64,000 nucleotides of DNA, taken from contig OX359249.1 of NCBI GenBank assembly GCA_947179485.1, positions 1,736,001 through 1,800,000 of the forward strand, written 5' to 3'. Both the position numbers and the translations under genes were made by a program. How positions within the stretch are numbered: position 1 is the first letter of the stretch; each line of letters begins with the position of its first letter. Positions 25,060 through 38,600 of the stretch are shown here, in pieces. Source of the stretch: Allacma fusca. Lineage: Eukaryota > Arthropoda > Collembola > Symphypleona > Sminthuridae. The notes beneath the pieces were generated by a model. That model was given only the letters and a program-made list of their open reading frames with translations. It was not told the DNA's origin and did no database searches.

Positions 25060-25198
25060 TCAGTGAGGGAATACACGTAAAAGCAAAAAGATTTGTATTG
25101 GTAGCAACTCCAGGTCTAATGTTGGTTGGACAATGAAATGAAGCATCGATTGGAATCTCTGTATAAGCGGTCATTACTGAGCAAATAAGTAGGAATTA

Positions 25199-25285
25199 AT
25201 GGAGTCTGTTGTTGAGGGAGGGAGTGTGGCTGCTCCTCCCCGAAGGAGCAGTGTCACCAGCTCGGAGTTATTGCTAAAGTCGTCA
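25199..25285 (+). CDS. Possible first coding exon of an unknown gene
   Basis: ATG is followed by 29 codons (MESVVEGGSVAAPPRRSSV, then TSSELLLKSS) and a consensus donor, GTAAGT, in phase 0. The Ser/Arg-rich content looks like a disordered N-terminus. The phase does not fit exon 2 of the mucin-like gene downstream, so it would need another partner. No family is recognised and chance cannot be excluded. Confidence 0.2.
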
Positions 25286-27199
25286 GTAAGTATAGTAAAC
25301 CTCATTCATTTCCCTCTGCCTCGGGTCAATCTCTCAATCCGTCCACAATTCTTTTTGCCAAGCATTCATTTCGAGTACTCACGGGGAGCAAATACAGGAA
25401 TGGCCTTTAATAAGAACTTGATGAATTCAGAGCTCAGAGCTCTACCACTCACATTTATCAAGACTCGTCATTCAAAAATCAGCAAGTTTGTCAGGGAAAG
25501 ACGTCGATCTTGAAATTTGACAAGGCATAGCGTAGCATTGACGAGACGAGGATAGAAGTGATTTTGAACTCGATTTTTTTCTCTAGGTTCAGAATTGCTC
25601 CCCTTTGTCTACCTCACTACCACTAGATCCTTATCGTATACTGTGGCTCATAAAAACCAAAAGATATGACTTGCCGTATTGTCTTTTACGGATTCTCTCA
25701 ATAATTCATCCCAATATACAATCAAATCTGGATCAGAGGGTTGGGAAAGTTGGAGCTCTTCCTTGAGCATGTGGATGGAAAATCAATGCAATGTCAAAAT
25801 TCCTATAAAAATTGAGAATTGATTCAAGTCTTACCTCCCTCACTGATTAGCTTAAAATAAATAACAGTAGGAAAAAATAACACGGTTTAAGGAAATGCAT
25901 GCAAGATTTGAAAGTGAGTGAGAAATATTTCTGGAATACTGTCATGAATTACAATGTTGCCCTTTGCTCTTTCAAAAATGTTCAGGGACAGGGATACTAA
26001 GTATTTGTGATTTAACACTTTTTTTTGTACTTGAATTGAGCTAGAATTCCAAGCCAATGTTATGGATATACATAAAGTTTTGACGTACGTAACAAAACTT
26101 TTTTTTTACATCAAATACATACTATTGTTAGGAATCTATAAACAAAAATTCCAGGTAGAGAGAAGCTTGAGCGACAGTATAGATGAATAGAAAATCTTTT
26201 CTTGTTGTACAGTGTATAAGCTCCAGTAGTCTCATGGGGTGATGTTGACAGCTCAGCATCTTCAAATACTGTGTACCATGAATACCCAAAAGTACAGTAA
26301 TCTGTGAAATTGCCATGAAAATGATGTGTTTATAGCGACCATGGCTGGGATGTCAGTTGCAATAAAGAAGTGATTGTTTGTATGTATCTCTGCCTATCTC
26401 GAAAATAAATTGCATGAATTACGTAACTCCAGTATGATGCTAAAGGACGTAAGTATTTATTATTTATAGAAGCCATGGAGTGATTAGCCCATTACCAAGG
26501 AGGGCTTCAAAGGAAAAGCTGGAATTATGTGTCTGAGGAGGATTAAGAAAAGGTGCTGACTATAGTGGGGCCAGGTTCTTTTGTGTTAAGTCGGAAATGT
26601 AAGAAAATGCCTAGGTGTGCGGAAAATGGGGAGTAAATACTTACAAAGCGTCCATATATCTACATATATCTATCTATAGATATAGGCAGACGTCTCTGTA
26701 GCTACTGGGAAGAAATTTGCATTGAGGTGAGGACTGATGTAACAGATTTCCAGCCTTATTGTCAGTGACAGGGAAAATACTGAGGAGAGTGTTGTCTCCA
26801 TGAAAAGGACATGTGTTTCGAGCTGGGATGTGACAAGGAGGGTGAAGACAAGATGATATACTCAAATGATGATGATGACGTTAGCTCGAGAGTATGCAAC
26901 TGTCAGGAAGGACGGGGGAAAACTGAAAAAGCCCAAGAAGTGCATTATTTGAAGAGAAGGTAAAAAAAAGCGAGTTGTATTGTGGAGTATTGTGAGAGAC
27001 GGAGAATGGAAGAAATACGAAGGCGAGTGGATTGGCCTCATTCGAACATTTACATTTCCATCTTGCAAAGGCATCCCAGTCTGCATTCGATAGTTTGTGT
27101 GGAAAGGGGAAGGGAGGCTCTCAGGTATAAGGGAAAAGATTGGACGCCAAGTCAAGCCAAGGTAGTTAGGTTTTCCTTTACTATGTCTTCAGGTTGAAA

Positions 27200-27838
27200 T
27201 TCGAATAATCGAAAGGCTCTCCGTCTCTCGCTCTCGCTCTGCACTCTCTTGTATCTCTCTAGTTGTGTTTTTATTATGCGTTCCAATCCCACGTTGCAGT
27301 CAATGCTATGTGTTTCAGCTTCACTCAGACTCCCATCCATGATGGCAAAAGCAAAACCCATGTGAATCTGAGTGACTGAACTCACCTGTTCATGCCTCAC
27401 AGCTCGCACGCTCTCACTTCTCCTCTCAGTTGGCATTCAACATCCTTCAGGACACCAAGATATTCTTCTCCACGCTCTGCCTTTCCAAACACACGCCTAT
27501 ATAACCATTTTTCCTCTCTACCCACAGCAAGAGCAACAAGCTGTAGTGTGGGGATTGTGTCTGTGTGTGTGTGTGTGTACACGCCGATTAATCCCACTCA
27601 CCCAAGACATCATCAAAATTCCAGCCCAACTTTTATTCCAGCTTGTGTCCAGCTCCGGATTCCCATCCAACAGTTATCTCTCCAGTGAAGTATCTTCCAA
27701 AAACATTTCCAACACTCCTCCAAAAACTCCTACATCAATCAATACAAGTCTTCACTTCAGTCAACACTCTTGTGTCACGTCCTCCACTTGGTACTGAAAT
27801 CCGACACCCCTTTTACCATTGTTACTAGTTTCTTTCAA
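27200..27838 (+). promoter_or_regulatory. Candidate promoter / non-coding first exon of the mucin-like gene
   Basis: This block is clearly richer in C and pyrimidines than its flanks and ends at TTTCAA followed by GTGAGC, a good donor. The next plausible acceptor is CCTTTGCAG at 29530-29538, just before the start codon at 29576. A 5' UTR exon here, spliced to 29539, would be coherent, but only transcript data could show it. The frames across the block look like chance readings of CT-rich DNA. Confidence 0.25.
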
Positions 27839-29538
27839 GTGAGCATTTGTCTCTTGCTTGTTCAAATATAAACCTGAGGGAATTATTTATAGTACTTATT
27901 CACGCTCGCCTTGGCGCTCACATAAATTTATATTTTTGATTATCTAGACATTTCTCCCCTGGTCGAAATACTCCTGTGGACCCGGTGGACTCGACATCAG
28001 TTGGTTTGGGGGAAGGATTTCAGATCCCATTCATGTTCACGGAGCTATAAAATTGTCATCAAGGAGCTTCAAGAGTTGTCAAAAGTTCAAGTGGTGCGGA
28101 TGTGGTTTAACTGTAATTAAATAGTTACTTTACTGGCTCCAGAGTAGGAGTCGGAGTGAAGAGGACTTAAAACCTGCTTAACCCACAACTTCCCGAGGTG
28201 ACATTGTGGTCATGCTCTGAAAGCAATAGTAAAGCCAAATATTCAAAGGACAACTTACCTGTTTGTCCTCCTTTACTGGAAACAACTCCGTGAATTTTAT
28301 GGTCTTAACTTCAACCAGTGAGGAGATATATAGGGAGTGTGGATGAGACTGTAGCTCGTACATTACTTGAACGGTGCCCAGATACAGACAAGTTGGGATT
28401 TTCAGGGGGAGAGAGACGACTCAATGTATTTGCTCGAGTGAGTTTGATTTGGGGAAAACTGTGTGTTCCATCCATCTAAACGATACTAGTACATTTCGAC
28501 TGGATTAATTAATGGACAGATTTATTTACATTCCTTCAAGACAAAAGAATTCATTCCGAGGATTTCACTTCCAAGCGATTGCCAGTAAATTGAACTTGTC
28601 TGGGAAGAAATTTACCGCATCTCCCGACGTCTTCCAATAATTCCACCCATAAATTTTTCCCCCTTTTTTTCTAATTCAATTCCAGTCGCATCCATCATGA
28701 CGCAGAGTTAAGTTCCCTTGTATTCCTCTTGGAGAGAGAGAGAGAGAGAGAGAGTAGCAAGTCGGGTTGATTACGTGGATTTGTTATACGGAACATCCGA
28801 CAAGTTTGTTTACCCAAGTATTCCCTCCGTGGAGTCTGCAACAAGTGGTGATTCCCAGTACAGCCTGTGTCTAACACTGACCTAACGAAATCCAATCCCT
28901 TGTATTGTCTATCCTAACATAAGGATTTAGACACACGGAGTGTGTGTACAGAGTGACATTGTTGACTGTGAGCGAGAGATAGTTGAAAGGACGGGAGTGA
29001 ACGGACAACGGTGTGGGATGAAATCCTAGTAAAAAAAATCTCATCTAGTGAATAATTTACTGAGGAAGAAATTGGACGAGGGATTTGATTCTTTCCTAAA
29101 TTCTTTCATCAACAAAACTCCATATAGAAAAAAGCTCTGATGCGAATTTCCCGCTGTATTTACGCAACAAGAGAGAAAAAAATCCTCCGCGAGATTAGCA
29201 CACACTTTCCCAGAACTTTCAAAGAAGATAACAATCGTAACTTTATTTTTATGTCTCAAATTTTGTGAAATCTCAACTTGGATATTTAGATTACAGGAGG
29301 ATTTGAAGCGGATTAAAAAAAAGGGAGGAAATGTTCAAGTGCTAGTATTGACAAGGAAATATTTTATTGGATTCTCAATCCTTGTTTCTCTCATGTTTTT
29401 TTCGTTGCAATGTCCCCTCTTCGATTGGCTCTGTGTCAACTCATTGTTTTGAAAGCATCGATTCCTCAAAGTTATTGGTTTTGAGGTGAGCAGAACGGGA
29501 GAAGAATCTCGTCGACTCTGGTCGTATTATCCTTTGCA
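27839..29538. other. Non-coding stretch upstream of the mucin-like gene
   Basis: No coding frame can be supported. It contains a GA microsatellite (28731-28754) and AT-rich sequence. If the candidate 5' exon is real, this is the first intron; otherwise it is the proximal promoter region. Confidence 0.4.
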
Positions 29539-29575
29539 GTAATATAAGCAAAATACTTGAACGTACGGAATCAGT

Positions 29576-29648
29576 ATGTCCGGCTTACTCCGTCTTTTGT
29601 GGATTGTTCCCGTTGTTCTCCTTCAAGTAGGCCATTCTCTGGAGCAGG
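29576..29648 (+). CDS. Mucin-like gene, exon 1 (signal peptide)
   Basis: ATG is followed by a textbook signal peptide: a short basic N-region (MSGLLR), a hydrophobic core (LLWIVPVVLLQV) and a likely cleavage after GHS. The exon ends CAG-G with donor GTAAGT, leaving one base. That base plus the first two of exon 2 makes Gly, giving SLEQ-G-SRSTF across the junction. The exon is only 73 bases long, so it was found by donor and phase rather than by frame length. A possible 5' UTR acceptor lies at 29538. Confidence 0.82.
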
Positions 29649-32600
29649 GTAAGTAAATATAACGAGTCAGCTATTTACCTACTTTTCTTCTCATACCGAC
29701 ACACAAGTCCAGAGAACATCAACTTGAGTAAGTTTAGTTTGCCATGGTCATGTACTTATTTCAAGGAGCATATTATATGCACTCTCTTTCATATTTTCTC
29801 CTCCAAGGTAGAAACCACTTCTTATTGCTTGCGTTTATTGTTATGCTCATGTTCCAGGTTGAGGGTTGTAAATCTAATGTAGCCTATTTCCATTCCATTC
29901 AAAGTACTCTAGAGAACCGTTTACTCCTTACTTAAGCCCTGCTATTTTTAAGTGTGTGCAAACCCCCAGCAATTTGGGTCTGTAGCATTTTATTCCAGGA
30001 TTACTGTACTGGATTACTACGGAATCCTGGCCTGGTCGACCTGGTACAGTAACCCATGCAGAGACTAGAATACTGAGGACTAGAATAGTTCCCAAAATAC
30101 ATGGGATTATTACACGATATCGTACTTGGCCCTACGGTGACACTGTTATCTTGGCCTCAGTATTCCCTCCATTGAAATACTTACCTCTTGTTGTATCCCA
30201 TATTCACCCAAGGGTTTCTTCCTTTCTCAGTAACTATGTTTATTACATACAAATTATATACATAATAATTATATGCATAGCAGCGTGCAGAGTATGCAGA
30301 GTCGAAGAAAAAAATAGTCGTCTCATGTTCCCGTCCCCAGGATGTGTTGTCCCCAAAATATAGATATAGATACATATTTACCTATAAAGCATCAGGGACC
30401 AAGAGCGAGGCAAATTTCATGCTACACACTCCTGAGTAGCTACTAAACAAAATTAGCAAGTTCGAGCATGTTCCCCTACCATCGCAATTCCCAAGTCATA
30501 TTTACATGTCAGAGGATCCAGAAGCATGTCGTGCTACATTATGCATAACGTAACATTTACATGCTTTGAACCTCAGGTTTTGGGTTTGTGGGCACCAGTA
30601 ATTCCAAGTTTGGTTTCCTACGCACCTTCTGAACAGCACTACTTAAAATGTCACTTTCCATTTCCATATGTTCCACCGTACGGGCCTGTGGAGTCCGACA
30701 GGAACTCATTATTTGGGATCCCTTAAACGGTCACAATTTGACCGGATCTACATAGACGATGATTGCTTTCAAAGCTGATTAAGTCGAGAGACACTTTGGG
30801 ATATCCAATGAATAATACGCTGCTCTGTGTCATTCCCTTCTTGTCAATTCAATGTTACACAAAAGTGCAACAGGATTTAAGTCAAGTCGTGTGGATGAAT
30901 TCCTGTCCTTGGAGAATCAAATGGAGTTTAAGGTGACTTGATGGAATTTCTCAGAAAGTGAGAAGGTACAGTTGAGGACCATCACCTTGGAACTTGATGA
31001 CAAACATTGGAATCGTGTAAGACTTACCAATAAGGGCATCTGGTCACTCTGAGTTCATACATCCTCAAAGGAGCAAGCCGTAGATTTATTTGAGATAAAA
31101 TACCTATTATAACTATGTATCTACATATACACTACAGCAGGCACTTATTAGACATGGATAGATACAAGTCCATAAATATCTGAAATACTCATGTCTTGTG
31201 CCTATATCCCTATCCAACTGTATATTTTTCAACGGGGAAAAACTTGAGTAGATATAAAAATGTGATGCAATCTACTCCTTTGCTTTCTGTAGAAACTAAC
31301 TTCTGCAGTGCTATTGAAAATATTGATTGAATGCGGAATACTTGCCACTAGTGATTATTGGAACGAGAATAGTGTTTTTAATTGCACACTAATTGTGCTT
31401 CACACTCGGAGATGGACGTAAAGCCCTGGGGCATTTGCAATGTAATTGTATAGGCAATAATGGTTTTGCCTTGAAAAAAAATTCCCTTTAAATCCCCTCT
31501 TACTTACAGCCATTGTACCTTCAATTGCAATTGGTTTACCGTCCTTTAGAGGAGGTGTGAACGCCTTCAATTGAGGTGAATTTTTGGGAGGAATCCATGG
31601 ATTTTTTGGGGTTTGAATGGATTCTCAATAAAATTTGAGTTACAGTAATACAGGGAACTTTAACTCCTTGGAACTTATTCTATCTACCTGTACAATTAAT
31701 TATGTTCCCAAGGATTACTTCTTAATGGAATGGGGGACACTGTCCTTCGGATTGTAAGCTTTTTTTTTGAAGTTGCTCATACCCGTTTGGTTTCGTTCCA
31801 CCCCCCCCCCCCAGAACCTATTGTGTTGTTTGCGGGTGGACAGGCCAGTCCGTCTCGGTATTTTTCTTCCGCAGTACTCAATGCTACTCTTGAGAAGTAT
31901 TTTTTTTTGTAATTCTTTTCCTTCACTCTCCTTCAAAGTTTATTTAGTCGGAAGGAAACTTGAACTTTTACACTCTTTTTGTACCAGACGAGAGGAGGAG
32001 GAGGGGGGCTACACAAGTGCAACTATAATTATTACTGTGTACATTAGGCACATATCAGAGAGCTCGAGGAGGTAGCGTTTTTGAGCAGTCATGTTACATG
32101 GTTTGGATTACAACACTTTCTGTCCAACTATTCACTTGGGTTTTGTTATGCCACTTTCTCCTCGCCACGTCACATGGCTTGTCAGTGTGTAGGTTGAGTG
32201 GCGGAGTTGGGGAAGGCACATATGCTGCTCTTACCCCAATTACTTATTTATTTATGTCTTGCCCCACGTCATTTTTTATAAAATTTCATGTAGACTTTTT
32301 TAACCCTCTCTCTCTAAAAAAAAAAAAGAATATTTTTCAACCATGGGATTCACATTACCGCCCTACAAACAAAAAAAACTTGCTACTTTTAATCATTGGA
32401 AGTAATATTATAGCGAATTTGGGAGCAGTTCCTTTGAAGTGGAAGGATAGATGTTGGGAAAAGTTTCTAAACTTTTGGGAGCATACATATATCTCTGTAA
32501 TAATTATTCTCATAGGTTTCTTACATATCTATAATTATTATTACATACAGGTACTATATAGAAGGTTCCAGTTGTTCCGGCAATAACTATAATAATTAAT

Positions 32601-35600
32601 CTTTTACTTTTTAATCTTTTGATGTGCAACTTAAAAAATTTGGGGCTAGGGATTTTTTCAAGGGGATTTTCTCCACAAACCAAAACAAAGTGGGGGTAAT
32701 AATAATTATATATTTAGATATATATAGAGGTATGGAGGAAAATCCTCTACAAAAATCCAGATCCTGAAAAGCAATTAAAGGGATTTCAGGAAAAGAGAGA
32801 GAGAGAGAGAGAGAGAGAGGCAGAAAGTTGTGGGTTAGAATTGATTAGACCACTATTTGATTACAATTCTGGGGGAGACTATAGCGGATGCAGAAAGGTC
32901 CCAAGATATTAAATGTGACTACGACCGTTGTTTTTGACTCTCCATTTTCCTCCGAGTCCTTTGTAGCAGAGGAATATCCATTGAATTTCTTCCGAAGGTC
33001 AGTAATTTATTTGTTTTGACTCCAAAGGCTTACTCTGTACATGTTACCTTCCACTACTCCTCTTCAGTTATGACAAAAGCTCCTCAGAGGTGGGTTGGAT
33101 CCGGGTGGATTCATATGCAAATCAAGGTATACAATAATTCTCGGAAGCGACTGGGCTCATCTCTCACCCAACTCTATATTCCGGGATTTAATAAAATTCC
33201 ATGTGTGTCATTTCCCCCGAAAACAAAACTACACGGAGCTGATGAGAGGCAGGGACTTGACTTGGGCAATAAGTTGACATTTACTCAATTTGTTTATGGA
33301 TGAGCAAAAACCTAGAAAATCTAATTACTGAGATATATCATCATCCTGTAGATCACACCAGTTGCATATTAATTACTGAGAGTGGGAAGTGACGGGAAAC
33401 ACTGGCGCAAGTTGTTGATTGAATGTAATATGAAAGACTCCGTTGGCACACACACACACACACACACACTGGAAGGCTGGGGATGAATAGGAGACTTGTT
33501 TGGAACTCATGAGCGAGAGAGATATTGGAGTTTTCATACAACCCATAGTTCCACTTTTTCCTTCCCCTCTCTGTCATTTGTCTAAATACAACTAAGTCTT
33601 GTCGCTCAGACTTGGAAGAGTTGATGTTTCTTCTTGATCCACATTCATGACTCTACCTCTGCACAAATAAATACAACGGACTGACTGAGCGAAACCTGGC
33701 CGTACCTACATGTGGGAAGATACAACGTCCCTACAGTCCGTTTGTTTTTGCGGCCGAGTGCCGTCAAGACAAACGAATTCCTTTTGCCCCCGTCTGTATA
33801 TTTATATAATTACATGTAATTTTGTAAACAGTATAAGGAACTAATTTGCTTCTGAGTGTCAAAATAGAGCTTATTACTCACCGTACTGTATACCTACAGT
33901 ACGCACAACAATTGATCACACCCCTCGAGCCATCCATACTTAATTATAGACAAAATCCTTAATTTCAATCAGAGAAATTTGAGAGTAGGTGCGAATTGTA
34001 GCTAATGAAATCACCCATCGAACAGTATGTTCATTACTGCTAATTCCTTTAACGCGCAAGACGAAGCGACGGAAATCCGCCCCAAGTACGAAATTTTGTG
34101 CAAAAAAAAATTATCACACCCCTGCACTTACAATGCTAAAACTACTCATGCTCTTTACAACTTCAACTTAACAATAGTAATTACTTAAAATTAATTATAC
34201 TATTGTATTTTAAGTAACCCCCTTAAATATTATAAATTATTTTGCCCGCCAACAGCAGTGAAAATATTAAAATGGATTCTGGGTAGGAGTTGACGCTGAT
34301 CCAACGTACACGTGAAGTGACCTGGGACTTAACGGGAACTTAGTGCAGAATAAATTTTAAAAATAAATAATTAGTGTTTTTATGACTAAAATCCGCAGAG
34401 AAAAATGATATTTGGTAGGGATAGTGGGATATATGTCAGTAGGAGATAGAATGTTGACCATCCTCCTGAGATAGGAGTCCTCCTTTAGACCAGGCATTTT
34501 ACAAAAAGGGAATTGTTTCACACAAATAACAAAATATACAACCTAAGACAAAATAAGAAGAATCTTCCAAAATATTATGAGAGCATGATATCCCATAAAC
34601 TCCCTCAGTATTTTTATCATATCATCTATGCTGTATTTACCTATATTAGCGCCTAGCATGTTCTGGGAGCCTATGGGGGTATCATGCTCTCATTATATTT
34701 TGAAAGATCCTTAGGGGTGTTCAATTGTTGTGCTTATTGTACTACTGTAAACTTACTTACATCTATGTAAAGATACAGTATATGTCCAAGGTTAATACTG
34801 TCACTCTGTTATTTGTGTCTCTTGGGCCGCGGTCTATGTCCATGTCCCCTGAACCAATATGCACGGAGGTTCCTGTACAGGAGATACAGAGCAGTAAACC
34901 ATAGGACTGTCTTTCACTCTTTTTCAGACACAAGAGTCAAAGAGTGAAGCTCTAGTTGTCTACCGTTTCAGGAGCCAGGCAAGCTAAATTTTAATTTAGA
35001 AAATACGTCTCTGCTCTCCTTCCTGTCACTTCAATCGGCGAGTCGTTCGGTTCAATTAGTATTGTTTCTTTGATAGTCTCACTTCGCTCAGGAGGCTATA
35101 TTTTTAACAGCCTTTCCTCCAGCATTTTTTGATTGAATTTTACCATCCCAGCTTTATATCAGATTTTTCCCGCGCCTCACATAATCCTCCAAATGTTCTC
35201 TCCACCCCCCCCCCCACAAGTATGTCTATGTGTATATCCTATGCCAGTATGATTGGTATATCAGGGAAGGGGGGGGGTCTACGGAAATATGCATTAGCAT
35301 ATTAATGAGCAAATAAGGTAAAAAAAGAGTTTAGGTAAAAGTGTGAAATATGCAGAGGCCTTTAGTCGTTATGTTCGAAAAGAAGTTGATCTACGAGCCC
35401 TGTTTGCTACCTGGATAAATTGCCCTAAAGCTTACCCCGACCAATGTACTCACATATACATACGTACCTTGGGCTCGTAAAGGAAAGACACATTTGGCTC
35501 GTTCACCAGAGATATTGTTTGGAAAAAAAGCTAGCTTTTTGTTTTTTCTCTCGTAAATCCAAATGAGTAGAGTAGGTGTAAGCACATCGCAAATCTTAAT

Positions 35601-38600
35601 ATCATCCCATCCGCCCTGTCAGCTCCGGTTATGAGGGACACTGTTGTGGTGGTAGCTTTTAGATGGATTTGAGACTCAAGGAACTCCATGCTGAGAGTCC
35701 TATCCTCCTTGGAGGAATAAAGTCTATTGATTTTTCATAAGAGATTTTTGATCTTTCAAGTAGAATTTTTTGACTTGCATTTTCCTGACCTTAATTCCTG
35801 CTTCATAGTATCAAAGCATAATAAACCACAACTTGGTTGCCACTCTATATATTTGCATCCTGAATGGATGATTTTGCGTAAGTAAGGATAGGAAGTGGTA
35901 AAGTAATTGGAATATTTTTTGTCACGGTTTTTTGTTCTCAAGTCCTTTCAAGCTTCAAATCAATTACGCTATGTACATGACATTAATAAAGGCTGATCCT
36001 TCAAAAAGTCTGCGTGAGAAAAACTGAGAGAGGACTTTAAAATGTGGTAACTTCCCCCAGCCTTGGTATGAAAAGGGAATAAAGTAAGACGGAGTGATAG
36101 ACAATTCTATAGGATTATAAAGTGAACGTGCCCATGCAGGTATGACTCAAAAATGTCGCAACGTTTTTTTTCCTTCTTCTTCTTCTTCTATGTGTCGTTA
36201 ACAATACCAGAGGAGTGTTCGGCCCTCTGTTTTTCATCTATTGATCCAGTTAGTTGGTCTTGATTGGAATTTTAAAGTCTCCATCATAAATTGGAAAGGG
36301 GACTCTTCCTCACTGACACGTACTACCAGCGTCGGGGTTGGCCAATACGTGAGAGTTGTTTCTAGAATCGTAGCTTTTTTCTACTATCTGTATGAGAACT
36401 GAGCTAAACGTACATATGTGAACGTACTTGGGTCATAGGGAATTCTTAGTAACAATCTAGGAATTTTTATTTGAAATTGTTCGACTTTTCCCCCTCCCCC
36501 CTCGTGCTTTTTTTTTCTGTGGAAGTATGTCAAGCCGAAGCTTGGAATTAGGGAATGACTCCGGGACTACAAAGTAAAGTTCCCTATTAATACATGGGAT
36601 ATTTATTAGGGATGGTAATACACTTTTGAGGGAGAGATTGGGTGGGAATTCCTCTTCCGTATAGGACTTGATGCGTATCAAATGTGGTACAATTCAGCTA
36701 CAGGGGAATCGTGACATGTACCGGTAATGTGCTAATGGGCACGAGGGAGTCTCCTTTATAGGCTCTACATGACAATGTGTTTACACAGTTGAGTATTTTG
36801 ATATTTTCGTGGAATTCCTAGCTGAAGAAAAACTGGAGAACAGGTTCTTTCACCTACATTCCTCTACTACGTACTCCAAGCCGTACGTACATATGTACGT
36901 ATACATAATTATACACATGTCAGACATACACATTCCTCCTCCCATCAGATCCTCCAAGCATTGAGACCTACCGTTCCATCTCCCCACCCATACGGTCCTA
37001 CTGACAGTCTACTCTCGCTATAAGAGACTCCATTAAGAGAGCATGACCAAAATGTCGAGACCCATTCCCATATAAGAGTTTTAACACCATTTTTTCCCTT
37101 AGGAGAGCGGGCGATCTTATAGGGAGAGTGCACTGGGCGTACATGACTCTGAACATAAGTAACATCGGTAACTTCGTAAGCAGATCCTATAAAAGTGTAC
37201 TCTGAAGAAATGATATTTCTTGTCAAATTTAATGATTCTGCTTTCAATTGAGACTCCGCTCTTTGAAGGAATGACTTTGTGGAATTTATCCGAGCCCTAT
37301 ATGCATGTATATATCTATGTATATAAGGCGGCAAAGAAATTATACATTAACGCTCTCAAGCTTTTTTTTACCTTCTCACACCAATTTAACTACTCATGGG
37401 TTTTGGGATTTTTTTTAAACCTCATTTTTAAATTTGACCCAATTATGAAGAGTTGAGGCAGTTGTGCCTTACTCGCATGGCAATATACAATAGGAGAGTT
37501 GAGGGATTAGCTACAGAGCAATCACCAGAGCCACAGCGAGAGGAAATGTCCACGAAGGTACATACATCAAGGAGGAAAGTAGAGTAAGTGAAACAATTGT
37601 GGGAAATTCGTACGTTTCCGGATTAACCAAACAAAATCTGGTTTATTGGACAAGGAGTCGAACGAATGTGACGTTCGTGTTGGGACTCCAAACTCTCTGT
37701 ACATGTCTCGTGTGGGTGTGTGTGTGTGTGTGTGTGCCTTGACTCACCCATGCTGACAACTGTGGGCTTAAACTATGTAGAGAGATTGGGGTAAAATCGC
37801 TCGGAGAATTACCTTAAGCTCCCCCATATTTTTGACTCCGACCGATCCACATGAATAAAGAAGCTGTGAGGAGTAATTTGAGCTAGAATTAATATTTATG
37901 GAAGGTCATAGACTCAACTCCGAATCATCCGCTTAAAACTTGAGACGGAGCGGAAGGGAAAGAACAAGTTTCAATGAAAAGGTCCGACAGATTTTCCATC
38001 CATTCCTTTCCATGTTCACACCTATACAGGGAACTCTGACTCCAAGTGACTCCCCTCTTAGAACATTGTCTCCTTAAAAGTCCATACACTTCCATAGATT
38101 TCCAATCATCCCAAATGACAATTTTTCTCCTTCCAAGAGCACTCGGAAATGGCAATGGGGGAATGCGACTACTTTTACAGGAGCTTATACACTCCAAGCT
38201 TCTGTACCGTAAGGCCGCAAGTATTTGTAGGAGTCAATCCACATATTCTCATACAATCACACGAAGGAGATTTATGTTTAATATAAATACTTCCCCGTAC
38301 ACTTATGTATGTATGTATGGAAATATATGTATCTCTATCTACAAACTTCTCTTTCACTTCCATATAAAGGCTGACGTGGAGGTACATGACTATCTCGACA
38401 GAGAGGAACCCAAGGCGTGGAATTAACCTTCCTGTTGTAGCTTACCTTATCGCCAATTGGATTGATTGGAGGAAGGAATGGGAGAAGTGAGCTTAGTTTT
38501 GGATCTGCCTTTTATGCAAGGTTTGGGATCACGGCATCTCAGTAGTAATACCTTCACTCTGTAGTAGGTATCCCTAGTCAGGAGTAAGGACTACTTGGGA

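Noticed and set aside
27372-27797. 141-codon plus-strand frame
   Set aside because: Pyrimidine-rich chance frame with a TG-run Cys/Val stretch; overlapping frames in the same block are equally open.
32098-32586. 162-codon plus-strand frame with a hydrophobic start
   Set aside because: It runs through poly-A and AT-rich sequence, shows no family motif, and has no supporting splice sites; judged a chance frame despite a signal-like N-terminus.
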